Source: Saprospiraceae bacterium (lineage in GTDB: Bacteria; Bacteroidota; Bacteroidia; Chitinophagales; Saprospiraceae). Taken from it: 64,000 bases of DNA. Under the pieces are notes generated by a model. It was not told the origin of the DNA and did not search any database. It was given only the letters and a program-made list of their open reading frames with translations. Of this stretch, positions 26,780-35,107 are shown in pieces (position 1 is the stretch's first letter; every line of letters starts with the position of its first letter). The stretch is from NCBI GenBank assembly GCA_016722285.1, contig JADKGI010000001.1:1116001-1180000 (forward strand), in the 5' to 3' direction. The translations under genes and the position numbers were made by a program.

Positions 26780-27430
26780 TTATTCCTGTAATTTTTTGCC
26801 GAAAGCGAGATCCCCGGCATCACCTAATCCGGGTACAATATAAGACTTGGCAGTGAGTTCATCATCCTCGGCAGCCAGCCACAAATGAGCATCCGGATAA
26901 AGTCTTTTGATATAATTGATCCCATATGTTGAGGCGATTACAGAGACAATGTGAAGCTGCTTATACTTTCCATACTCTTCCATAGATTCCAGTGTCTTTT
27001 GGATGGAAGCCCCGGTAGCCAACATGGGGTCTGACAAAATCAAGGTGGCTCCATTCAGGTCCGGGCATGTGATATATTCGAGATGTATTTCAAAAGTGCC
27101 GTCTTTATGTGTTTTGCGATAAGCAGCAATAAATCCATTATTGGCTTCATCAAAATAATCCAGCAAGCCATTATGCAGCGGAAGCCCGGCACGCAAAATA
27201 GTGCACAGAACAATTTTATTATCGGGAAGCATAGTTTTTGCTGTGCCGAGAGGGGTTTCTATGTCATGTTCATTATAATTCAGGTATTTGCTGATCTCAT
27301 AGGCAAAAATATTACCCAACCGTTCCATATTTTTCCTGAATATCAACCGGTTGTTCTGGAAATGAATATCCCTGAGCTGGCTGACATATTTATTGGCAAT
27401 TGAGTTTTGGGATGATAAGTTGTGAATCAT
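26780..27430 (-). CDS. upp: uracil phosphoribosyltransferase
   Basis: A 216-residue enzyme that makes UMP from uracil and PRPP in the pyrimidine salvage pathway. It has the N-terminal VSQLRDIHFQNNRLIFRKN, the substrate strand VLCTILRAGLPLHNGLLDY, and the PRPP-binding loop LILSDPMLATGASIQKTL. The C-terminal GLGDAGDLAFGKK contacts uracil. Length and order are normal. It is followed by a rhomboid gene after 18 bases. It is divergent from yraN (27567), with a gap of 136 bases. Confidence 0.95.
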   Translation of the reverse strand: MIHNLSSQNSIANKYVSQLRDIHFQNNRLIFRKNMERLGNIFAYEISKYLNYNEHDIETPLGTAKTMLPDNKIVLCTILRAGLPLHNGLLDYFDEANNGFIAAYRKTHKDGTFEIHLEYITCPDLNGATLILSDPMLATGASIQKTLESMEEYGKYKQLHIVSVIASTYGINYIKRLYPDAHLWLAAEDDELTAKSYIVPGLGDAGDLAFGKKLQE

Positions 27431-27566
27431 AATGCAGGATAAAAATGAAGAATAAAGTCAATGCACAAAGATGACAAATATCTCTCAATGGGGAAGAATA
27501 ATCAGGTAATAAATCTACCATCAATATGATAAACATTAATTTTGCCTATATTCTAATTACATCAAT

Positions 27567-27932
27567 GTGGCAAGACAACAGAGCATAGGCAAACTGGGTG
27601 AAGATAAAGCTGAAAGCTACCTCATTGGTTTGGGGTATGCCATTCTAGAGCGAAACTGGCGGTTTAGTAAAGCAGAAATAGATATTATTGCAAAAGACGG
27701 AGACATTTTAGTATTTGTGGAAGTAAAAGCAAAAACATACACCTATTTTGGTGCACCAGAAGAGAGCATCTCCGCCCATAAAGAAAATTTGATTATTGAT
27801 GCGGGTAATCAATATATGTTGTCTGTCAATCATATGTGGGAAATAAGGTTTGATATTATTTCCGTCATCTTTGACAAAAACAATAATGCCACCATAACAC
27901 ATTTTAAAGACGCATTTTTCCCAGGGTTATAG
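27567..27932 (+). CDS. YraN/UPF0102 family protein
   Basis: A 121-residue protein with a restriction-endonuclease-like fold. It reads from GTG 27567 (MARQQSIGKLGEDKAESYL), with GYAILERNWRFSKAEIDII and ILVFVEVKAKTYTYFG, the E-x-D-(x)n-E-x-K metal pattern of the family. Function is uncertain; related proteins are assumed to act in DNA recombination or repair. The GTG start is unambiguous since the ATG overlapping it is out of frame. It converges with the sulfatase gene 28 bases downstream. Confidence 0.88.
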   Translation: MARQQSIGKLGEDKAESYLIGLGYAILERNWRFSKAEIDIIAKDGDILVFVEVKAKTYTYFGAPEESISAHKENLIIDAGNQYMLSVNHMWEIRFDIISVIFDKNNNATITHFKDAFFPGL

Positions 27933-27960
27933 TTAAAATTACACCCCCGGGAGTTTAATA

Positions 27961-29487
27961 TTATCCTGCTTTTTCCAACAGTGCCAATGCATCAGTGTCA
28001 TAATACTGCATCATAAGTGTCTTTAGCTCTTTTTTCAATTGTAAAATGATTTTATCATTTCGCTGATCTCCGTAACCGTTTTTCATTTCCTGAGGGTCGG
28101 TATTCAGATCATAAAACTCCCAAAACGATTCATCTCCATAAAAATAAATAAGCTTGTATCTGTCAGTCCTGACCCCAAAATGTGGCATAACTCTGTGTGA
28201 ATCCGGAAATTCGTAGTAGTGATAATACATCGATTTTCGCCATTTTACGGGTACTTTCCCTTTTTGGACCAAAGGCAGTACAGATTTGCCTTGCATATCC
28301 GAAGGTACAGTCACACCGGCAAGCTCGAGAATTGTAGGTGCGAAATCCAAATTTACTATCATATCATTAATGACAGTTTTCTGCTTGATGATTTTGGGGT
28401 ATCTCATGACAAATGGCATACGAAGTGACTGCTCATACATAAATCGTTTATCAAACCATCCATGTTCTCCCAGATAAAATCCCTGATCAGAAGAATAGAT
28501 AACTATGGTGTTTTCAGAAAGTCCTTTTTTATCCAGATAGTCCAGTACTCTTCCTATATTTCGGTCAAGAGAAATAATACAGGCCATGTAATCGTGCATA
28601 TATCTTTGATATTTCCAAAGAGCCACTTCTTTTGGAGTCATTTTGGTGGTATCCAATCTGGCATTTTCAGATTCATAATATTTGTCCCACCCGGCTTTCT
28701 GACTTGATGTCATTCGCTTCACATAACCTACGTCTTCTGTATTTACTTTCAGGTCATAGTCCCATCTCAGATCTTTTATTTCCATCAACTGAAATTGCGC
28801 CGCTTTACGCCCCGCATATTCATCAAAAAAATTATCAGGGACAGGAAATGTTTTATCATCAAACGCATGAAGATCCTGAACGTCGGGCTGCCACTCCCTA
28901 TGCGGTGCTTTATGGCCAATGACCAGACTGAATGGTTTTGATCCGTCCCGCCCAGTATCCAGCCATGACAGCGCCTCGTCGGTGATGATATCTGTGGCAT
29001 ATCCATCCACCCTTACCCTCGAACTATCCATATTGATAAAATCAGGGTTGTAATAAAGTCCCTGACCTGGTAAAATCTTCCAGTAGTCAAAATGTTGAGG
29101 ATGGTTATTGATATGCCATTTTCCTATCCATGCTGTCTGATATCCATTGTGCTGAAGATATTGCGGAAACATCGGTTGGCCGGTATTAATGCGGGTTCCG
29201 GTGCGGTTGTCATATTGCCCATTGATGTGATTGTATTTACCGGTAAGCAGAACTGCCCTACTTGGTGCGCAAATAGAGTTGGTGCAGAAAGTATTCTTAA
29301 ATATGGCCCCTTCATTTGCAATCCGATCGATATTGGGTGTTTTGACATATGGGCTTCCATATGCACTTATAGCCTGAAGTGCATGGTCATCAGAAAAAAT
29401 GACAATAATATTTGGCTTTTGTGCATTCTTCCTGCCAGATGATAACAAACCAAAAGTCAATAAAATAAATATTGCATATTTTTTCAT
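27961..29487 (-). CDS. sulfatase (type I, FGly-dependent)
   Basis: A 508-residue exported sulfatase. The signal peptide MKKYAIFILLTFGLLSSG is followed by PNIIVIFSDDHALQAISAYG, with metal ligands Asp33-Asp34. The formylglycine motif is CAPSRAVLLTGK (Cys73), so it needs an anaerobic or FGE-type maturase; none is in this window. NDKIFE-like late motifs (VIYSSDQGFYLGEHGWFDKR, MPFVMRYPK) fit the subfamily often labelled N-acetylglucosamine-6-sulfatase or heparan/choline sulfatase. The substrate cannot be fixed from sequence. It likely desulfates glycans in the periplasm. A TACTTTTG box lies 41 bases upstream of the start. Confidence 0.92.
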   Translation of the reverse strand: MKKYAIFILLTFGLLSSGRKNAQKPNIIVIFSDDHALQAISAYGSPYVKTPNIDRIANEGAIFKNTFCTNSICAPSRAVLLTGKYNHINGQYDNRTGTRINTGQPMFPQYLQHNGYQTAWIGKWHINNHPQHFDYWKILPGQGLYYNPDFINMDSSRVRVDGYATDIITDEALSWLDTGRDGSKPFSLVIGHKAPHREWQPDVQDLHAFDDKTFPVPDNFFDEYAGRKAAQFQLMEIKDLRWDYDLKVNTEDVGYVKRMTSSQKAGWDKYYESENARLDTTKMTPKEVALWKYQRYMHDYMACIISLDRNIGRVLDYLDKKGLSENTIVIYSSDQGFYLGEHGWFDKRFMYEQSLRMPFVMRYPKIIKQKTVINDMIVNLDFAPTILELAGVTVPSDMQGKSVLPLVQKGKVPVKWRKSMYYHYYEFPDSHRVMPHFGVRTDRYKLIYFYGDESFWEFYDLNTDPQEMKNGYGDQRNDKIILQLKKELKTLMMQYYDTDALALLEKAG

Positions 29488-29527
29488 TTCAAAAGTGGTT
29501 TTTTCTTTTCGATTAAATGTGGCAGTT

Positions 29528-29535
29528 CAAAAGTA
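29528..29535 (-). promoter_or_regulatory. TACTTTTG -7 box of the sulfatase gene
   Basis: A full match to TAnnTTTG on the minus strand, giving a predicted transcript start near 29522 and a leader of about 35 bases. Confidence 0.5.
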
Positions 29536-29730
29536 ATGATATTTTTTAATTTATCTAATAGAGTATTCTAAATGTCTTTTAAAGCAGCATAAAAGGATGT
29601 ATTATAGTCACATCACAAACTAAAAAAGTAGCATTTTGGCATAAAATAAAGGCTTTTACATAGTATCAATTAATGTCTGCCAAATAGTATTTCTTCAAAA
29701 TCTGAAATTTACCTATTCACAATTAATACT

Positions 29731-29738
29731 TACCTTCG
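29731..29738 (+). promoter_or_regulatory. TACCTTCG -7 box of paaZ
   Basis: TACCTTCG, one base off TAnnTTTG, ends 22 bases before the paaZ ATG. A leader of about 16 bases would result. The -33 side has only a weak TTTAC. Confidence 0.4.
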
Positions 29739-29760
29739 CACTTACAAATCAGCCAAACAG

Positions 29761-31803
29761 ATGAAATTACAGAATTATGCTTGTGGCCAATGGATAGAGG
29801 GAACTGGATCAGGTCAGTTGCTTTTTGATGCCAGCACAGGTCAGGAAGTAGCTATAGCCAGTAGTGATGGTCTGGACTTTGGAGCCATGCTGGAATATGG
29901 CAGGAAAACAGGCAATAAAAATCTGAGAATCCTGACTTTTCAGGAGCGTGGCAGAATGCTCAAGGCACTCGCTCTTTTTCTGATGGAACGGAAGGAAAAA
30001 TATTATGAAGTAAGCTATAAAACCGGAGCCACGAGAGTGGACTCATGGATCGATATCGAAGGTGGTATTGGCAATCTTTTTGCTAATGCAAGCCTCAGAC
30101 GAAAATTTCCCGATTTACCTTACTTTACTGAAGGCGACACTGTGGGGCTTAGTAAAGGTGGTACTTTCATCGGACATCACATCCTTGTCCCAAAAGAAGG
30201 CGTAGCTATTCATATAAATGCTTTCAACTTCCCGGTTTGGGGTATGCTTGAGAAATGTGCCGTCAACTGGCTCGCAGGAATGCCTACCATCGTGAAACCG
30301 GCAACACTGACTTCATTTCTGACCGAAGCAGTTGTGAAAGATATCATTAGTTCAGGTATCTTACCTGATGGGGCTCTTCAGCTTATTTGCGGAAGTGGCC
30401 GCACTTTGCTGGATCATGTCAACTATCAGGATGTCGTGACTTTTACCGGATCTGCGAGTACCGGTATTCAACTCAAGTCCAATCCCAATATCATTCGTGA
30501 AGCAGTACCATTCAATATGGAAGCTGATTCGCTCAATTGCATTGTGTTAGGCATAGATGCTGCCCCCGGGACACCTGAATTTGATCTCTTTGTCAAAGAG
30601 GTGCGAAAGGAAATCACTATAAAATGTGGTCAGAAGTGCACTGCTGTAAGACGAATCATAGTTCCGGAAATATATATGGATGATACTCAAAAAGCAATTG
30701 CAAAATCTCTTTCTGGAATTGCAATTGGTGACCCGCGCGCCGAAGGTGTTCGTATGGGTGCACTGGCCGGACAAGATCAGGTAAAGGAAGTCAAGGATAA
30801 ACTTAAACAACTGATGTCTTTTTCTCATTTGGTATATGGTGACCCGGAAGAATATGAGGTCACGCACGGGTCAAAAGAAAAAGGCGCTTTTATGCCTCCA
30901 TTATTATTGAGAAATGATGATCCTTTCCACCACACAGGCACACATGAGATCGAAGCATTTGGGCCAGTATCTACTCTGATGCCATACACAGATATGGATG
31001 AGGCTGTATCTCTAGCTGCAAAGGGAAGGGGCTCACTTTGTAGCTCGATCGTAACTAATGATGACAATATCGCCAGGGAATATGTAGTCAATGCCGCTAC
31101 GCACCATGGAAGGATACTAGTGCTCAATCGCGAATCTGCGAAAGAGAGTACCGGTCATGGATCACCGATGCCGTTATTGGTACATGGAGGGCCGGGCAGG
31201 GCAGGAGGAGGCGAAGAGATGGGTGGTATGCGCGGAGTAAAACATTATATGCAGCGATGTGCTATCCAAGGCACTCCCACTACTATCAGCAATATCACAC
31301 AGCAATATCAATATGGCGGTAAGTACAAAGAAGAGATAAAACATCCTTTTAAAAAGTATTTTGAAGAGCTCGAAATCGGAGAGACACTCATCACCCACAA
31401 AAGGACTGTCACTGATACAGATATTGTCAATTTTGCCAATGTATCGTGGGATCATTTTTATGCCCATACCGATGATACCTCTCTTGAAGGAACTCCATTT
31501 ACTCAAAAAGTTGCTCATGGATATTTCGTCCTTTCTGCCGCCGCCGGACTTTTTGTTGATGCAGCCAAAGGACCTGTCATGCTTAACTACGGACTGGAAG
31601 AATGCCGTTTTACAAAACCTGTATATCCTGGTATGACTATCGGGGTCAGACTTACCGTCAAAGAAAAAGTTGCTCAGGAAAAACGTGAGAACGAAGATTA
31701 TAAAAAAGGAATAGTCAAGTGGCTCGTGGATGTATATGACGAAACCGGCGAAACGGTAGCTATTGCTACCATACTTACTATGGTGAAAATGAAAGAATTG
31801 TAA
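29761..31803 (+). CDS. paaZ: bifunctional PaaZ: oxepin-CoA hydrolase / aldehyde dehydrogenase
   Basis: A 680-residue two-domain protein. Residues 1-515 form an aldehyde dehydrogenase: MLEYGRKTG..., VPKEGVAIHINAFNFPVWG, the glycine motif VTFTGSASTGIQLKSN, the general-base Glu in VPFNMEADSLN, and the Cys in TIKCGQKCTAVRRI. Residues 530-675 are a MaoC hydratase domain (VTDTDIVNFANVSWDHFYAH, KVAHGYFVLSAAAGLFV, VYPGMTIGVRLTV). PaaZ opens the ring of oxepin-CoA in aerobic phenylacetate degradation and oxidises the resulting aldehyde. Length and order are those of PaaZ. It is followed after 22 bases by an enoyl-CoA hydratase gene. The ring epoxidase paaABCE is not in this window. Confidence 0.93.
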   Translation: MKLQNYACGQWIEGTGSGQLLFDASTGQEVAIASSDGLDFGAMLEYGRKTGNKNLRILTFQERGRMLKALALFLMERKEKYYEVSYKTGATRVDSWIDIEGGIGNLFANASLRRKFPDLPYFTEGDTVGLSKGGTFIGHHILVPKEGVAIHINAFNFPVWGMLEKCAVNWLAGMPTIVKPATLTSFLTEAVVKDIISSGILPDGALQLICGSGRTLLDHVNYQDVVTFTGSASTGIQLKSNPNIIREAVPFNMEADSLNCIVLGIDAAPGTPEFDLFVKEVRKEITIKCGQKCTAVRRIIVPEIYMDDTQKAIAKSLSGIAIGDPRAEGVRMGALAGQDQVKEVKDKLKQLMSFSHLVYGDPEEYEVTHGSKEKGAFMPPLLLRNDDPFHHTGTHEIEAFGPVSTLMPYTDMDEAVSLAAKGRGSLCSSIVTNDDNIAREYVVNAATHHGRILVLNRESAKESTGHGSPMPLLVHGGPGRAGGGEEMGGMRGVKHYMQRCAIQGTPTTISNITQQYQYGGKYKEEIKHPFKKYFEELEIGETLITHKRTVTDTDIVNFANVSWDHFYAHTDDTSLEGTPFTQKVAHGYFVLSAAAGLFVDAAKGPVMLNYGLEECRFTKPVYPGMTIGVRLTVKEKVAQEKRENEDYKKGIVKWLVDVYDETGETVAIATILTMVKMKEL

Positions 31804-31825
31804 AACAAATAAAATAAAAAGTATC

Positions 31826-32584
31826 ATGTCAGAAGGACATATTATATCTACCTATAAAGATTGTATTACCACCATAGAGTTTTACCATCCTGCTCAAAAT
31901 TCCTTGCCCGGATATCTGCTGACAGACCTTGTGAGTCATATAGTCGAAGCTGGAAAAGATGAAAAGACTATTCTCATCATTCTGAAAAGTGGTGGTGACC
32001 GTACTTTCTGCTCTGGTGCGAGCTTTAACGAACTGTCAGCTATTCAGGACTTTGAAACAGGTAAACGTTTTTTTATGGGTTTTGCGGCAGTCATCAATGC
32101 TATGAGAAAATGTCCCAAACTAATCATAGGCCGGATCCAAGGCAAGGCTGTTGGTGGCGGCGTGGGTCTGGCAGCAGCATGTGATTACTGTATGGCAACC
32201 AAATATGCTTCTGTCAGGTTATCTGAGCTGGCAATAGGCATAGGCCCATTTGTCATCGGACCAGCCGTCGAACGCAAAATAGGACTTTCAGCTTTCAGCC
32301 AGCTTGCTATCAATGCCACTGAATGGCAAACAGCAGAATGGGGAAAACAAAAAGGGCTTTTTACGGAGGCCTTTGAATCAGTGGAACAACTGGATGCCTA
32401 TCTTGAACATTTCACCAATGACCTGATCAAAAAAAATCCGGATGCATTGGCCCGACTAAAAAACATATTTTGGGAGGGGACTGAAAATTGGGATAAAATT
32501 CTGGAAAACAGGGCAGAAATGAGTGGCAAATTGATATTGTCTGACTTCGCAAAAGATGCTATCAGTTCTTTTTTGAAAGTATGA
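31826..32584 (+). CDS. enoyl-CoA hydratase/isomerase family protein
   Basis: A 252-residue crotonase-fold protein. Oxyanion-hole and active-site parts are visible: DRTFCSGASFNELSAI, then LIIGRIQGKAVGGGVGLAAAC, and LSELAIGIGPFVIGPAVERK. The position usually filled by a second catalytic Glu in hydratases reads EL-IGI here. Members with this gene neighbour often act as PaaF or PaaG in phenylacetate degradation, hydrating or isomerising the ring-opened CoA ester. The sequence does not decide. It starts 22 bases after paaZ and is likely cotranscribed. Its stop is 12 bases before a palindromic repeat element. Confidence 0.88.
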   Translation: MSEGHIISTYKDCITTIEFYHPAQNSLPGYLLTDLVSHIVEAGKDEKTILIILKSGGDRTFCSGASFNELSAIQDFETGKRFFMGFAAVINAMRKCPKLIIGRIQGKAVGGGVGLAAACDYCMATKYASVRLSELAIGIGPFVIGPAVERKIGLSAFSQLAINATEWQTAEWGKQKGLFTEAFESVEQLDAYLEHFTNDLIKKNPDALARLKNIFWEGTENWDKILENRAEMSGKLILSDFAKDAISSFLKV

Positions 32585-32596
32585 ATTTTATTTTTT

Positions 32597-32705
32597 GTCA
32601 GAATCACGGATTTGCAAGGATTTTAGGATTTCACAGATTTATATTTCTATTGGTTGTTTTTTTAATCCGTGTAATCTTTTAATCCTATTAATCCGTGATT
32701 CAGAC
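32597..32705. repeat. palindromic repeat element, copy 1
   Basis: A 109-bp element whose ends are near-perfect inverted repeats (GTCAGAATCACGGATT and AATCCGTGATTCAGAC, one mismatch in 16) and whose whole length can fold into an imperfect hairpin around TATTTCTATTGGTTGT. Copies 2 and 3 are at 32797-32894 and 38884-38983. It looks like a non-autonomous MITE or REP-like element; no transposase is nearby. Confidence 0.8.
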
Positions 32706-32796
32706 AACTGGCAATGAAATAATAAACTCAGTTCCTTTTCCTTCTTCACTTTCTACCCTTATCTCCCCGCCATGTGCCTTCACAATATCATAACTA
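32706..32796 (-). pseudogene. orphan tail of a histidine-kinase gene
   Basis: On the minus strand this segment reads YDIVKAHGGEIRVESEEG, then GTEFIISLPVV and a TGA stop that lies in repeat copy 1. It is the last 30 or so residues of an ATPase domain like that of the intact kinase at 32889-35107, with nothing of the body left. It sits exactly between repeat copies 1 and 2, so repeat plus tail appears to have been duplicated in tandem. Confidence 0.75.
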
Positions 32797-32894
32797 GTCA
32801 GAATCACTGATTGACACGGATTTTTGGATTTCACTGATTTTAACCTATTGTACTTCCTTGTAATCTTTTAATCCTATTAATCCGTGATTCAGAC
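32797..32894. repeat. palindromic repeat element, copy 2
   Basis: A 98-bp copy starting GTCAGAATCACTGATT and ending AATCCGTGATTCAGAC. Its right end contains the stop codon of the kinase gene at 32889-35107 (TGA inside GTCTGAATC). The centre is more diverged than in copies 1 and 3. Confidence 0.75.
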
Positions 32895-35107
32895 AACAGG
32901 CAATTGAATAATAAACTCAGTTCCTTCCACCTCCTTCGTTTCCACCTTCATCTCCCCGCCATGCGCCTTCACAATATCATAAGCAAGAGATAATCCTAAG
33001 CCTGTGCCTTGTCCGGTAGGTTTTGTAGTGAAGAAGGGTTGGAAGATTTTGCCTTTGATATGATCGGGATGCCGTTGCCGTTGTCTTTTACAGAAATTAG
33101 TATTTGGCTGTTAGCTGTTAGATGGGTGGTGACGGTGACTTTGGGGCCATAGGCTAAATCTGTCAAATTCGCATCGCTCGATTGCTTTGCTAAATTTAAC
33201 AGATTGGCTCTTTCGTTGACGGCGTAGAAGGCATTGGTGATCAGATTTAGGATGACGCGTCCGATGTCTTGGGGGATAACTTCTATCTTAGGTAGATAGG
33301 GATCGAAGTGAGTGACCATCTCTGCATTGAAAGTTTTGTCTTTGGCTCTTAGTCCGTGATAGGCCAACCGTAAATATTCGTCACACAGTTTGTTTATATC
33401 TGTGAGTTCTTTTTTACCGGAGCTTGTCCTGGAGTGTTCCAGCATACCTTTGACGATGTCGGATGCTCGTTTACCATGGAGATTGATCTTTTCCAAGTTT
33501 TGTTTGATATCATCAGCAATTGCAAAACCTTCTTCTGTATCACCTTTCATAAACTCAGTTTTCATTTCATCAATCAACTCATTACTAACTTCCGAAAAAT
33601 TATTGACAAAATTCAACGGATTTTGTATCTCATGGGCAATACCGGCAGTGAGTTCGCCAAGGCTGGCCATTTTTTCTGATTGGATAAGCTGGGCCTGGGT
33701 GGATTTGAGATTATCCAGAGTCTTTCTTATTTCTGCTGTTTGCTTGGTTACTTCTTCCTGCAACATCTTTTGTTGGTTAAGTGCCTGTTCTTTTTTTTCT
33801 TCTGACATCTGTACCACTTGCTTAGCATTTTCCTGAACATCATGTATTATTTCTTTGAAACGCATAGCAACATATACCATCAATGATATTGGAAAAGAAA
33901 GATATAATACTGCAATGATTAATATGGATAATGGAGCTAAAAAACTCGGCGATATTAATTCAAAAATAATTATTAAAAATAAAAAAGATAGTTCAAATAT
34001 TAATCCAACTATAATGGCCCACTGGGCACCTTTGAGGGTTTTCCATGATGAGACAACATAATAGATACTGACTATAAATATAAATAATAAAAATATGAAA
34101 AAGAAAATTTGGTGAAATTTTTCATCAACTTCAATTAGTCGGGTTCCACTTATTATCAGAAAAAATAAACATAAGAGAAAAATAAAGATGATTTTCAGAG
34201 GAACCTTTCTTTTAAAAATACGGGTAAATATTATGGGAATGGATATAAAATAGAGATTCATAAAATATTCACTAATTTGTCCAAATACCCTTAGCCAAAC
34301 AGATGAAATTCCTCCGGATGTAACGATTTCTTTATTAAAGATGGCTTCTCCAGATAATCCAATAGTCAGACAAATTAAAGCCACCGAAAACAACAGGAGG
34401 TTTTTTTCACTTCGGTTTTGAAAAAACATTAACCAGAACAGCAGGCTCAATACAGCACAAACGACAGCAATTAGGGTATTGATGTAGACTTGATTAGTAG
34501 CTTCATCCACTAAAATCTTATTGTATTTAGGAACAGTGATCCTGATCAATCTTCCAAGACCCGTATCCTTTGCTTTTAGCTGATAAGGAGGGAGTCGCGA
34601 TAAATAATCCACCACATGAAGAGTAAGAGTGTATTCAATCCCGGGTTTTAAATTGACAGAAACAGGAAGAAAATTAGTGGTAAATCTGTTTTCTTGATAA
34701 GGTGCTCCGTTGAGTCCAGTATTACCAAAAGAAGCAATCCGTTTCCCATTAATGTACAAATCAGAAGCGGCCCTTGTACTCATCCTTACACCAAAGGAGG
34801 TTTCTCCAAAGGTACTATCCACTTTTATCTTTAAACGGAACCAGCCTTCCATTTTGCCATTCTTGTCGGCAAGATTTTCAGAAAGCTCAGTAGGCAACAT
34901 TCTTTTCCAACCCGCTAAATCAATATCCGCTTTAGCCCAGGCTGTATCATTACCTTGCTTGAAATACCAGCCTTTCATTTCGGTGATGTAAATCTGCGTG
35001 GAATCTTTGTTCAGCATGGTTGGTTTAAGCAGCAATGTTGTATCCTGTGCATTGCATAAATGAATGCCAACAAATAAGAATACGAGAAATGTTTTAATTA
35101 ACTTCAT
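32889..35107 (-). CDS. 7TMR-DISM-type sensor histidine kinase, frameshifted near its 3' end
   Basis: A membrane kinase of about 739 residues when the frame is restored. It has a signal peptide (LIKTFLVFLFVGIHLCNA), a jelly-roll sensor domain at 25-205 (GWFRLKIKVDSTFGETSFGV), seven probable transmembrane helices at about 215-420, a coiled coil (KKEQALNQQKMLQEEV) and HisKA with His492 in GIAHEIQNPLNFVNNF. The uninterrupted frame ends at 32996 after DNGNGIP. One more G in the GGG at 33066-33068 gives DHIKGKIFQPFFTTKP, GTGLGLSLAYDIVKAHGG and QLPVV with stop at 32889. It starts inside the end of the upstream kinase gene (ATGA overlap at 35104-35107), so the two are one operon. Confidence 0.85.

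Noticed and set aside
31174..31827. 217-codon open frame on the minus strand inside paaZ
   Set aside because: It lies fully opposite the conserved PaaZ MaoC domain and reads as low-complexity F/I-rich sequence, so it is a shadow of the real gene.
33390..33836. 148-codon open frame antisense to a kinase gene
   Set aside because: Serine-rich sequence opposite conserved HisKA codons, typical of antisense shadows.
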